Shown piece after piece: positions 1 to 5,239 of a DNA stretch of 5,965 bases. The position numbers were made by a program, and so were the translations under genes. The notes below the pieces were generated by a model. That model ran no database searches. It saw only the letters and a list, made by a program, of their open reading frames with translations, and was not told where the DNA came from. Numbering within the stretch: the stretch's first letter is position 1; each line of letters begins with the position of its first letter. Origin of the DNA: Burkholderiales bacterium (lineage in GTDB: Bacteria > Pseudomonadota > Gammaproteobacteria > Burkholderiales > Burkholderiaceae). The stretch is taken from assembly GCA_903643055.1 (NCBI GenBank), contig CAHJWV010000085.1, forward strand, positions 1 to 5,965. Reading direction: 5' to 3'.

Positions 1-273
1 CTGGCGGGGCTAGCGTTTGGCTTCGCGCAGCAAATTCGAGGTGCGCACTTTATGAGCCACACACTGTGGACCGGTTACCTGTGCTGGTGTGTGGCTGCAG
101 CCATCGATGGATTTCGCCATCGCTCAGCTCGGCGCCTGCACACCGGCGGATCGGCTAGCAGCACATCTGCCGAGTGGTTGGCTCGCGCAAGAACTGGGGT
201 GACGACCAGGGAGGCCATTGCGATCCACGATTGGGCTGAATCTGGAATGTCGGTGACACCCCAGAGTGATTGA
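1..273 (+). CDS. PAP2-family membrane phosphatase, C-terminal end (5' partial)
   Basis: The frame is open from the first base to a TGA at 271-273, giving 90 residues of a protein that begins upstream of the window. The first part reads like the last catalytic segment of a PAP2 (type 2 phosphatidic acid phosphatase) protein: an RGAHFMSH stretch around residues 13-20, followed by the hydrophobic LWTGYLCWCVAAAI. In this superfamily the third signature motif supplies the catalytic His on the periplasmic side of the membrane just before the last helix; substrates are phospholipid or lipid A-type phosphates. The remaining 50 or so residues are a polar tail with no recognised domain, which seems long for the family and may reflect a late frameshift or lineage-specific extension. 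The first ATG in the frame (52) lies inside the conserved motif and is not the start. Family assignment is by motif recall. Confidence 0.66.
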   Translation: MAGLAFGFAQQIRGAHFMSHTLWTGYLCWCVAAAIDGFRHRSARRLHTGGSASSTSAEWLARARTGVTTREAIAIHDWAESGMSVTPQSD

Positions 274-501
274 CGCGAACGCGACGCACAGAACCAGTTC
301 TGTCGAATCCATCGGGCCTTAGCCCGCGGTGCGCGCATGCATCTGAACAGCACTGCATAGCGATCGCATCTGATGCGCGATCAAAAGCGCGGTGTGCGAA
401 GAGCCCGGCGATACGGACAAACTGACCCGTTGAGCTGTCGCCATTGCCACCAAAGACTGGCTGACACCGTCGCCATTTAGAACCACAGGTATCTGACACA
501 G
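274..501. other. Intergenic stretch with no convincing gene
   Basis: This stretch lies between the PAP2 stop codon and the minus-strand terminator. Open frames exist on the minus strand, but none has a recognisable motif or a convincing ribosome binding site, and they run antisense into the PAP2 coding end. The only structure seen is a small inverted repeat, GATCGC (362-367) with GCGATC (377-382), separated by nine bases. It lacks a T tract on either side, so it is not a clear terminator. Confidence 0.5.
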
Positions 502-530
502 AAATAAAAACGCCTCACAGTGCGAGGCGT
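502..530 (-). terminator. Intrinsic terminator downstream of the tRNA-Cys remnant
   Basis: On the minus strand the sequence forms a perfect 7-bp stem, ACGCCTC (524-530 reversed) and GAGGCGT (510-516 reversed), around a 7-base loop. It is followed directly by TTTTATTT. This is a classic Rho-independent terminator for transcription from right to left, and it sits about 30 bases past the CCA end of the tRNA-Cys fragment. It is therefore very likely the original terminator of that tRNA transcript. The plus-strand side is followed by a weaker, interrupted T-rich stretch, so it may also stop some transcription coming from the PAP2 gene. Confidence 0.8.
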
Positions 531-561
531 CTTGAATTTCTTAATTTGACTCGAGCTTTTT

Positions 562-610
562 TGGAGGCGCGGGCCGGAGTCGAACCGACCTACACGGATT
601 TGCAATCCAT
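562..610 (-). pseudogene. tRNA-Cys(GCA) 3' fragment; probable attachment-site core
   Basis: Read on the minus strand, this is the 3' part of a tRNA-Cys. It includes an anticodon stem-loop with GCA (complement of 601-603), a variable loop, a T arm with the TTCGA loop sequence (5-bp stem with one G-T pair), the 3' acceptor strand CCGCGCC, discriminator T and encoded CCA (complement of 562-564). A complete gene would need a 5' acceptor strand GGCGCGG about 26 bases before the anticodon stem. The sequence past 610 contains no such motif and no proper D stem, so the molecule cannot fold as a tRNA. The anticodon stem itself has a T-G mismatch near its base, suggesting that native sequence ends at about 608-610. 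The fragment keeps its own terminator. I read it as the distal att repeat left when an element integrated into an intact tRNA-Cys. A degenerate tRNA pseudogene without integration is the alternative. Confidence 0.72.
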
Positions 611-661
611 CCACCCCATTTAAAATCAACAACTTACAAGCCTGCTATCAATTTAGCTTCT

Positions 662-674
662 ATTTCCGGGAAAT
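662..674. repeat. 13-bp perfect palindrome ATTTCC-G-GGAAAT
   Basis: ATTTCC (662-667) is followed by one base and its exact reverse complement GGAAAT (669-674). It lies about 50 bases inside the putative island boundary. The loop is too short for an RNA hairpin, so a binding site for a dimeric protein is more likely than a terminator, if it is functional at all. No second copy was noticed in the window. Confidence 0.35.
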
Positions 675-766
675 GGTTGCGTAAAAAATACACATTACTT
701 TCGCCCGCATCAAATTGCGATGTCTATGCGTGTACTCCTCCTCGACCTTGCACTGATGGAATGGAC

Positions 767-795
767 TCCAACCGCTAAACAGCCTTTCGGTTGGA
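767..795. repeat. 8-bp inverted repeat TCCAACCG / CGGTTGGA
   Basis: TCCAACCG (767-774) and CGGTTGGA (788-795) are exact reverse complements separated by 13 bases. As RNA this would be a stable hairpin in an otherwise gene-less stretch. The bases after it on the plus strand are AAAAG rather than T's. On the minus strand the T run precedes the stem. It is therefore not a standard intrinsic terminator in either direction. Confidence 0.45.
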
Positions 796-879
796 AAAGT
801 GCTGACCCAAGCATGGCAGCAAGCGCTGTCAATCAATCAACCTCGTCGGACACCCCCCAATGGAGGAGAGAAGAAGCTT

Positions 880-893
880 TTGTAAAATTACAA
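880..893. promoter_or_regulatory. 14-bp palindrome upstream of the small lipoprotein; possible operator
   Basis: TTGTAA (880-885), AA, TTACAA (888-893) form a perfect inverted repeat that ends 22 bases before the ATG at 916. The hexamer TAAAAT at 883-888 differs from the TATAAT -10 consensus at one position and overlaps the palindrome. No convincing -35 hexamer is seen at the right distance. A repressor site overlapping a weak promoter for the lipoprotein gene is a reasonable reading, but it rests on symmetry and position only. Confidence 0.35.
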
Positions 894-915
894 GTTTGCT
901 TTCACTTCCTTTTAC

Positions 916-1104
916 ATGCTCAGACTTCTTGCTCCTCTATTGCTTTTAGGATTTCTCAACGCCTGCGGCGGCGGCGATGACCCAGATGCTTATGAAGCAG
1001 ATACGCCTACGGGTGGACCCGACAAACATTACACCGATCCGCGTCCTGGAACCACTGGTAGTCCTTCATCGGATTCAAGAATCGGGCTCAATGGGTTCTC
1101 ATAG
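916..1104 (+). CDS. Small predicted lipoprotein of unknown function
   Basis: This encodes 62 residues, ending at a TAG. The N-terminus is a short lipoprotein signal peptide: MLR, a leucine-rich core (LLAPLLLLGF), then the lipobox-like L-N-A-C with Cys at residue 17. The mature part would start C-G-G-G-D-D, a common look for small outer-membrane-sorted lipoproteins, and is polar, acidic and rich in Gly, Pro, Thr and Asp, probably disordered. I do not recognise a family; the mature part does not look like LptM. No good Shine-Dalgarno is visible before the ATG, the weakest point of the call. It faces the PAAR gene convergently with 31 bases between the two stops. Whether it belongs to the T6SS cluster or is just island cargo cannot be told; a second envelope-protection role is speculation. 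The strong signal peptide makes a chance frame less likely. Confidence 0.6.
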   Translation: MLRLLAPLLLLGFLNACGGGDDPDAYEADTPTGGPDKHYTDPRPGTTGSPSSDSRIGLNGFS

Positions 1105-1105
1105 A

Positions 1106-1120
1106 TCCCAACCGGTGGGA
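1106..1120. other. Weak hairpin between convergent genes
   Basis: TCCCA (1106-1110) and TGGGA (1116-1120) pair around a 5-base loop in the 31-base gap between the small lipoprotein stop and the PAAR stop. The position suits a shared terminator, but the stem is short and neither side has a T tract. It is recorded as a weak candidate only. Confidence 0.25.
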
Positions 1121-1135
1121 AGGCAGTGTTGCGGC

Positions 1136-1402
1136 TCAGGCTTTAACAAAGTTCTCGATCGTTGAGATCAACGAGGCCCCACACGTCGTCTTGTGGCCTT
1201 CGTAGGCGACCGGCACACCATCGATCGTGTGATTCGGATCGCCTTCGGCGATCATGCAATTGTTGTGACCGCGCTTCGGGCAGGTGCAGGCATCGCCTTT
1301 CAATGCGACTGGAATGCCGTCGACGGTGACGTGCGAAGCTCCGCTGGCAACGACTTTGCCGCCGTGGTCCGTGGGATCGCCGAGGCGGATGACTTTGGGC
1401 AT
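1136..1402 (-). CDS. PAAR-domain protein (T6SS spike tip)
   Basis: This encodes 88 residues, almost entirely one PAAR domain. PAAR proteins fold into a small zinc-holding cone that caps the VgrG trimer and sharpens the T6SS spike; they can also carry or sort effectors. The opening MPKVIRLGDPTDHGG is typical. The motif DG(I/V)PVA occurs twice (residues 28-33 and 61-66), which reflects the repeated hairpins of the fold. Candidate zinc ligands are His13 and several Cys (39, 41, 49, 74), with a CPKRGHNNC segment at 41-49. There is no N- or C-terminal extension, so this is a structural PAAR, not a PAAR-effector fusion. The ATG at 1402 is chosen because AAGGAG lies 5 bases upstream; a longer frame from 1444 would add 14 residues that do not belong to the fold. 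It is the last gene of the cluster, 48 bases after the lipoprotein stop. Confidence 0.92.
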   Translation of the reverse strand: MPKVIRLGDPTDHGGKVVASGASHVTVDGIPVALKGDACTCPKRGHNNCMIAEGDPNHTIDGVPVAYEGHKTTCGASLISTIENFVKA

Positions 1403-1407
1403 TTCAA

Positions 1408-1413
1408 CTCCTT
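1408..1413 (-). promoter_or_regulatory. Shine-Dalgarno of the PAAR gene
   Basis: On the minus strand AAGGAG precedes the ATG at 1402 by 5 bases. It is the clearest ribosome binding site in the window and settles the PAAR start. The contrast with the weak sites before the effector and lipoprotein genes suggests independent, possibly stronger translation of the spike tip. Confidence 0.75.
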
Positions 1414-1450
1414 GATGATCTTGGGCAGTAAGCCCGGCCGGCAATCGGCT

Positions 1451-3133
1451 TCAGACCGATGCAGGCAAATCTTCGCCATCATCTGTCGGGTTGGCTGTAG
1501 CGATGGCCGAAGGCAGGTCGACGCTGATGTAGGTTAGATCACCCCCTCGCACTTCGTTGACTTGAGCCCAGTACTGCCAGGTAACGGCGCGAGCATCGAC
1601 GTCCAGGTGCTGCGCTTTCGGATGCGGGAAGGCCTGGCCTCGCTCCAAATAGGCCTGCCGATGCCACTGGTTGAAAACGGCAGCCATCGGGTGGTCTTCG
1701 GGCACGCTGGCGGCCCAGATACCCATCTCTGGGCAAGCTGAGCTGCCTTTGCATTGCTGAGGCGGATCAGGTAGGTCGCCATAGCGCGCAATGCCTCGGG
1801 CTACCAACCGGTGCTCAGGCACGTCCTCTTGCACAGTGACCGCCACGGGCTGGCCAAGGTAATGAAACTGGATGCGACCATCTTCGGGCCGAAGGCCAGA
1901 GCGGCTGCGATCGAACAATTCGCCTGCTTCATAGCGCATCGGCACCTGAGTCTCGTTCCAGGCCTGGTGCTGCTCTGTAGTGACATGCATCAACCGTGAA
2001 AGCCAGTAGCCAGCCTCGGGTACGCGTGTGCTTTCGTACTGTGCCAACACCTCGACCTGCGGCCGCTCGGGCAAGGTTTGTCCTTCAGGGATGTGGGCAC
2101 GCCCTGTTCGTTGCGAGGCGGGGCTGGAGACTGACTTGGGCGGCGCCGGGGGCACGAGCACCACGGCCTTTGCGGCGTCGATTAGGGTTTCCCTTTTGCC
2201 GTCCCAGGTCGGGAGACGGGCCGGCGGCAGGGGCAGCACTTTGTCGAGGTTAGGCAGGCGCAGGTCGGGGTTGCGGTACAGGACATCACTCAAAAGCCGG
2301 TAGCGCTCTTCTCGGGCGGGGTCGGCGGCCGGGCCGCCCTCCATCATGTCAGCACCACCAAAAATTGTTCCCAGTCCGCCAGCGCTCTCCTGGCTTCCCA
2401 TCTTGACGCCTTCGTGTAGTACCAGCAGCGCCCTAGAGTATTTTTTTTCGATCTCCAAATCGATGCCCAATATGAGGGCAGCCTTTCCGTGACCCTGAGC
2501 GAAGCTGCACTCCAGCATCTGGAGACCGATCTTGCGATTACCCCAGAAACCTTCTTTGGGGTTGTCATAAGTGGCAATGAGTTTTTCGCCCAAGAACGCC
2601 TGAGCGCGCGGGCTGCCCTTGTCCGCCGCCAGCTCCCAGAAGGCATAGGCCCGGCTGATGTCGCCGTTGACGCCCAGCGCGTTCTGGTGGAACGTGCCCA
2701 TGGTGTCGAAGGCTGCCGGGATGCCCAGCCTCATTGCTTCTTCAACGATCTGAATTGCGCGCTCGGTGTCAGGCAGCACTTGGTAAAGCTCGGTGCCGTC
2801 GCCTTCGCTCAGCACGCCGGCCAGGTTCATCATCGCTTTCCAATGCTTTCGCTCGGCAGCCTTGGCCCACAACTCAACCGCCTTGGGGTAGTCACGCTGG
2901 TTTGGCCACAGGTCCCTGCTGGTCACACGCATCCCCTCCTGGAACCAGGCCTCGGCCTCAGGGTCGAGGGGAGGCACCGCATTGGCTTCGTGCTTGCACT
3001 CGAAGCTTGGGCGATGCGGGTCGAAGGCTTTGAGTGCCATGTTGCGTGGCAAGACGTCGGCAGGTTTTGCGTTCATGGGGCAGGCGGTCAAGGTCAGCAG
3101 ACTGGCAAACAGGATGCAGAGAAGGCGGGTCAT
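1451..3133 (-). CDS. Sel1-repeat/DUF6396-like lipoprotein, probable Tle5 immunity protein
   Basis: This encodes 560 residues. A lipoprotein signal (MTRLLCILFASLLTLTAC, lipidated Cys18) predicts periplasmic membrane anchoring, where a phospholipase effector must be neutralised. Residues about 60-260 look like Sel1-type helical repeats (A-x-x-x-W-x-x-A-A segments such as AVELWAKAAER and AYAFWELAADKG). The motif LPLPPARLPTWDG at 300-312 resembles the end of DUF6396, a domain I associate with immunity lipoproteins next to T6SS phospholipase D genes. After a Pro/Ser-rich linker comes a second module (about 360-545) with EAGYW, CPEMGIW (467-473) and a later GQAFP segment, resembling a CP-x-x-G-x-W signature in other T6SS-linked proteins. 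The ATG at 3133 is preferred over a GTG at 3142 because it starts directly on the signal peptide; neither has a good Shine-Dalgarno. It lies 9 bases after the phospholipase stop, so translational coupling is likely. An A8 tract lies at 2441-2448. Confidence 0.85.
   Translation of the reverse strand: MTRLLCILFASLLTLTACPMNAKPADVLPRNMALKAFDPHRPSFECKHEANAVPPLDPEAEAWFQEGMRVTSRDLWPNQRDYPKAVELWAKAAERKHWKAMMNLAGVLSEGDGTELYQVLPDTERAIQIVEEAMRLGIPAAFDTMGTFHQNALGVNGDISRAYAFWELAADKGSPRAQAFLGEKLIATYDNPKEGFWGNRKIGLQMLECSFAQGHGKAALILGIDLEIEKKYSRALLVLHEGVKMGSQESAGGLGTIFGGADMMEGGPAADPAREERYRLLSDVLYRNPDLRLPNLDKVLPLPPARLPTWDGKRETLIDAAKAVVLVPPAPPKSVSSPASQRTGRAHIPEGQTLPERPQVEVLAQYESTRVPEAGYWLSRLMHVTTEQHQAWNETQVPMRYEAGELFDRSRSGLRPEDGRIQFHYLGQPVAVTVQEDVPEHRLVARGIARYGDLPDPPQQCKGSSACPEMGIWAASVPEDHPMAAVFNQWHRQAYLERGQAFPHPKAQHLDVDARAVTWQYWAQVNEVRGGDLTYISVDLPSAIATANPTDDGEDLPASV
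2441..2448 (-). repeat. A8 homopolymer tract within the immunity gene
   Basis: On the coding strand eight consecutive A's encode the Lys-Lys segment of IEKKYS, at about residues 227-229. Adding one A would give ATA CTC TAG, an immediate stop. Removing one opens another frame that ends at about 2344. Either slip would remove the DUF6396-like motif and the whole second module. No other homopolymer this long was noticed in the T6SS genes. Confidence 0.6.
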
Positions 3134-3142
3134 GGTGTGCAC

Positions 3143-5218
3143 TTAGCCATGGCGGAAGTTGATTTTTCGGTCGTCTTGGAACGGAACCAAATAACCCGTG
3201 AGGGATGTGCCTTTTGTCATTGCGGCTTTGTTTTGAAGCATGACCCATTTCCAGTCCTCAAACGCCGCAGCAATAGCCACTCGGCCACCATCGCCACCAG
3301 TGGTTTTTCCATATCCCCCTGCGTGCTGCCGCCACACGCGCTGGCGCAACGCCTTGGCCTTGTCGTGGTCGTCGGTGGCGATGTTGATCTCGCTGTCGGC
3401 GGCCATGGAGCGCTGGTTCAGGTTGGCGCTGCCCAGGGTGAAGAATGCATCGTCAATCACCATCAGCTTGCTGTGGATGTACACCTGCCGGTAGTTCAGC
3501 CCCGGCGTGGGAAGCGGCTTGCCCTTGTTAAAGGTCGTCAACCGCCCAAGCAGCACCTTCATCCCAAGACCCTCCAACTCACCCGTTCGGGGTAGCTTCG
3601 TTGGCGCATGCACCGCCATCGCCGAGCTGTACAAAGCGTCGGCTTTGCGGGTGTCGACATAGTTCTTGGGCTTAGGCAAGGCCCTCATTGGCTCAGTCGG
3701 GTCCATCCCGGCATTCAAGTATTTCTTCTGGATGCTGTCACGCTGCCGGTCATATTCCATCGAATCGTTGACCGCCTTGTCTTTGTCTTGCATGGCGGCG
3801 TGCTGGTTGGGGATGCTGTTGGCTTCTCCCAGGCTTTTGACCATGTCATAGGTGCGCGGGACCATGCCGTCGTCTTCTGGCCAGGGGATCACCACGAACA
3901 GATGCAGCATCGTGCTTTCTTGCGGACGTTTGCATGCACCCTGGAACCCCTTCATCAACTTCTGGCGCGTCTCCTTCAGGTTGCGCACCCATTCTTCATA
4001 GAAGAAATACTGGTTCTCGATGTAGATGTAGTCGCGGGCGAACTGCGGCGCATGAAAGTAGGTCTTCTTGATGGTCTTGTCGGCCTCCTCGGGCTGGGTG
4101 CGCACGATCTGCGCGCGGTAAGGGCTAGGCACTTTTGCCAGTTGGGCGGGCAGTACATCGGCATCGTCGGGGCGAGCTGCACCGCCCGCACGCTTCCAAG
4201 CGTCCACGAAGTTCTTATGCACGCCGCGCAGTGCCGGGCCCACGATGCGGCACACGTAGTCCTGAAACGGATCGCGGCTGATTGAGTGATGAGTCGGCAG
4301 TTCCTGGGCCGTTTTCGTGGTGCGCGCCCAGTCCACTTCACGCAGCGGCGTGTCGAACTCGTGCTCAGGCGTGTCCCAGTAGTCGGTGATGGAGTTCAGA
4401 CCCATGACATAGCCCACGGCCTTTTTGCCACCCTCGTGGGCGTAGTCGATCAGAATGGTTTTCTGATGATGGGTGGCGTGATCTTCGATCAGCCCTTTTT
4501 CATGGGCGAGGCCGAGGTAGTCGCCCGCGGCACTGCTGGGGGGGTCGGCCTCGTCAGCCAGATTGCGCTGCACTGCGGGCTTGTTGCCGCCACGCGTGCG
4601 CCATTCGATGCGATTGGCCGTTGGCTTGCCGTTCCTGCCGGCCTGAGTAGCCGCCGCTTTTACATCGCGCCACCACTGCACGCAGTAGTCGTGACGCAGT
4701 TGCTCGGGTGTGCGGCCATCGCTGCCGCCCAACGTGGGCGGGGGCAAGGAAAGGCCCACGTGCGCCAGGTCTTCGCGCGTGGTGGTGGGACTGTCCACGA
4801 GATAGCCGCCGCGTTGGTCGCCAGTGAAGCCGGTCAAGTTATTTTGCTTCTTGGCCGCCAGCCCCGCCTCGTACCAAACCAGCAAGCGCACCTTGACGCC
4901 ACGGCTCACAGCAGCGTCCAGCAGGCTGCCATAGGGTTGGCCGCGCGGCCACGACCGACCCTCGCGCACAAGTTCCATGCCGGGATCAAAGCCCCAGCAG
5001 ATCAGGTCGATGCTGTTTACAGCGGCCTCAATGTCGCGTGCGATGCATCCAAACGCCTCTTGTCCGCACATGAGCACGTCCAGGCCGTTGCTGGATGTGA
5101 TGGGGTGGGTGCGGTCAACATGATCATGCTCAAGCAGCCATTGAAGAGAGCCACTGGCGCGGCGGCTTTGTTCGTCAATGCAGACCTCGTCCGCGCGATG
5201 GGTGGTTGTATCGCTCAT
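3143..5218 (-). CDS. Phospholipase D T6SS lipase effector, Tle5 type
   Basis: This encodes 691 residues with two HxKxxxxD catalytic motifs: HQKTILID at 251-258, followed by GLNSITDYWD, and HSKLMVID at 582-589, followed by GSANLNQRSM. Together they build one active site in which the histidines act by a covalent phospho-His intermediate to hydrolyse the phosphodiester of phospholipids. Between them, IYIENQYF at 398-405 is close to a motif typical of eukaryotic phospholipase D, a known trait of Pseudomonas PldA/PldB (Tle5). The length is nearer to PldB than to the longer PldA, as I recall them. No signal peptide or transmembrane segment is seen, as expected for a protein carried by the T6SS spike rather than by Sec. 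The ATG at 5218 is chosen over an adjacent in-frame TTG; a weak AAGAG lies 7 bases upstream. It sits 21 bases after vgrG and 9 before the immunity lipoprotein. All catalytic residues are present. Confidence 0.93.
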   Translation of the reverse strand: MSDTTTHRADEVCIDEQSRRASGSLQWLLEHDHVDRTHPITSSNGLDVLMCGQEAFGCIARDIEAAVNSIDLICWGFDPGMELVREGRSWPRGQPYGSLLDAAVSRGVKVRLLVWYEAGLAAKKQNNLTGFTGDQRGGYLVDSPTTTREDLAHVGLSLPPPTLGGSDGRTPEQLRHDYCVQWWRDVKAAATQAGRNGKPTANRIEWRTRGGNKPAVQRNLADEADPPSSAAGDYLGLAHEKGLIEDHATHHQKTILIDYAHEGGKKAVGYVMGLNSITDYWDTPEHEFDTPLREVDWARTTKTAQELPTHHSISRDPFQDYVCRIVGPALRGVHKNFVDAWKRAGGAARPDDADVLPAQLAKVPSPYRAQIVRTQPEEADKTIKKTYFHAPQFARDYIYIENQYFFYEEWVRNLKETRQKLMKGFQGACKRPQESTMLHLFVVIPWPEDDGMVPRTYDMVKSLGEANSIPNQHAAMQDKDKAVNDSMEYDRQRDSIQKKYLNAGMDPTEPMRALPKPKNYVDTRKADALYSSAMAVHAPTKLPRTGELEGLGMKVLLGRLTTFNKGKPLPTPGLNYRQVYIHSKLMVIDDAFFTLGSANLNQRSMAADSEINIATDDHDKAKALRQRVWRQHAGGYGKTTGGDGGRVAIAAAFEDWKWVMLQNKAAMTKGTSLTGYLVPFQDDRKINFRHG

Positions 5219-5223
5219 CAATC

Positions 5224-5235
5224 AACTCTTGAGTT
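5224..5235. repeat. Small inverted repeat in the vgrG-phospholipase gap
   Basis: AACTC (5224-5228) and GAGTT (5231-5235) flank two bases in the 21-base gap between the VgrG stop and the phospholipase start. It overlaps the weak AAGAG ribosome-binding sequence. The stem is too short and its loop too tight for firm claims; it is recorded because it overlaps the start region of the effector gene. Confidence 0.2.
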
Positions 5236-5239
5236 TGTT

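Larger units (their letters stand above)
611..915. other. A+T-richer spacer inside the putative island boundary, no gene seen
   Basis: The composition changes sharply next to the tRNA fragment, from GC-rich to visibly A+T-richer, with runs such as TTTAAAA and GTAAAAAATA. No open frame here has a convincing start or known motif; the one beginning at 720 runs across the lipoprotein gene in another frame. The stretch contains three short perfect inverted repeats, listed separately, and a TCAATCAATCAA tetranucleotide run at 829-840. Regions beside tRNA attachment sites often carry integrase or excisionase binding sites, but no such site can be identified here from sequence alone. Confidence 0.5.

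Noticed and set aside
362..382. GATCGC/GCGATC hairpin as a terminator for the PAP2 gene
   Set aside because: It has a 6-bp stem followed by AAAAG on the plus strand and no T tract on either side. The hairpin at 510-530 is the much better terminator.
155..499. 114-residue and overlapping frames on the minus strand near the PAP2 gene
   Set aside because: They overlap the PAP2 coding end in antisense, have no motif and lack a convincing ribosome binding site. A transposase remnant was considered, but no catalytic motif or terminal repeats were seen.
767..795. Reading the TCCAACCG/CGGTTGGA dyad as an integron attC site or an intrinsic terminator
   Set aside because: The GTTRRRY/RYYYAAC core sites of attC are not present in the right arrangement, and no T tract follows the stem on either strand.
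829..840. TCAATCAATCAA as a possible CRISPR or iteron array
   Set aside because: It is only three tetranucleotide units with no spacers and no further copies, so it is a simple short tandem run.
720..980. 86-residue frame on the plus strand
   Set aside because: It overlaps the small lipoprotein gene in a different frame, and its own translation shows no domain and ends in an Arg run caused by the GCGGCGGCG repeat.
1403..1444. Longer PAAR start at 1444
   Set aside because: The added residues are not part of the PAAR fold, and a strong Shine-Dalgarno sits within this segment, 5 bases before the ATG at 1402.
1193..1537. 114-residue plus-strand frame
   Set aside because: It is antisense to the PAAR gene and the end of the lipoprotein gene and is fully explained as a shadow.
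2489..3595. 368-residue open frame on the plus strand
   Set aside because: It runs antisense through the lipoprotein and the 3' end of the phospholipase gene, both with strong family evidence. Its translation shows no motif and is typical of an antisense shadow in GC-rich DNA.
3608..4285. 225-residue open frame on the plus strand
   Set aside because: It lies entirely opposite the phospholipase D gene, has Val/His/Leu-rich shadow composition and no recognisable domain.
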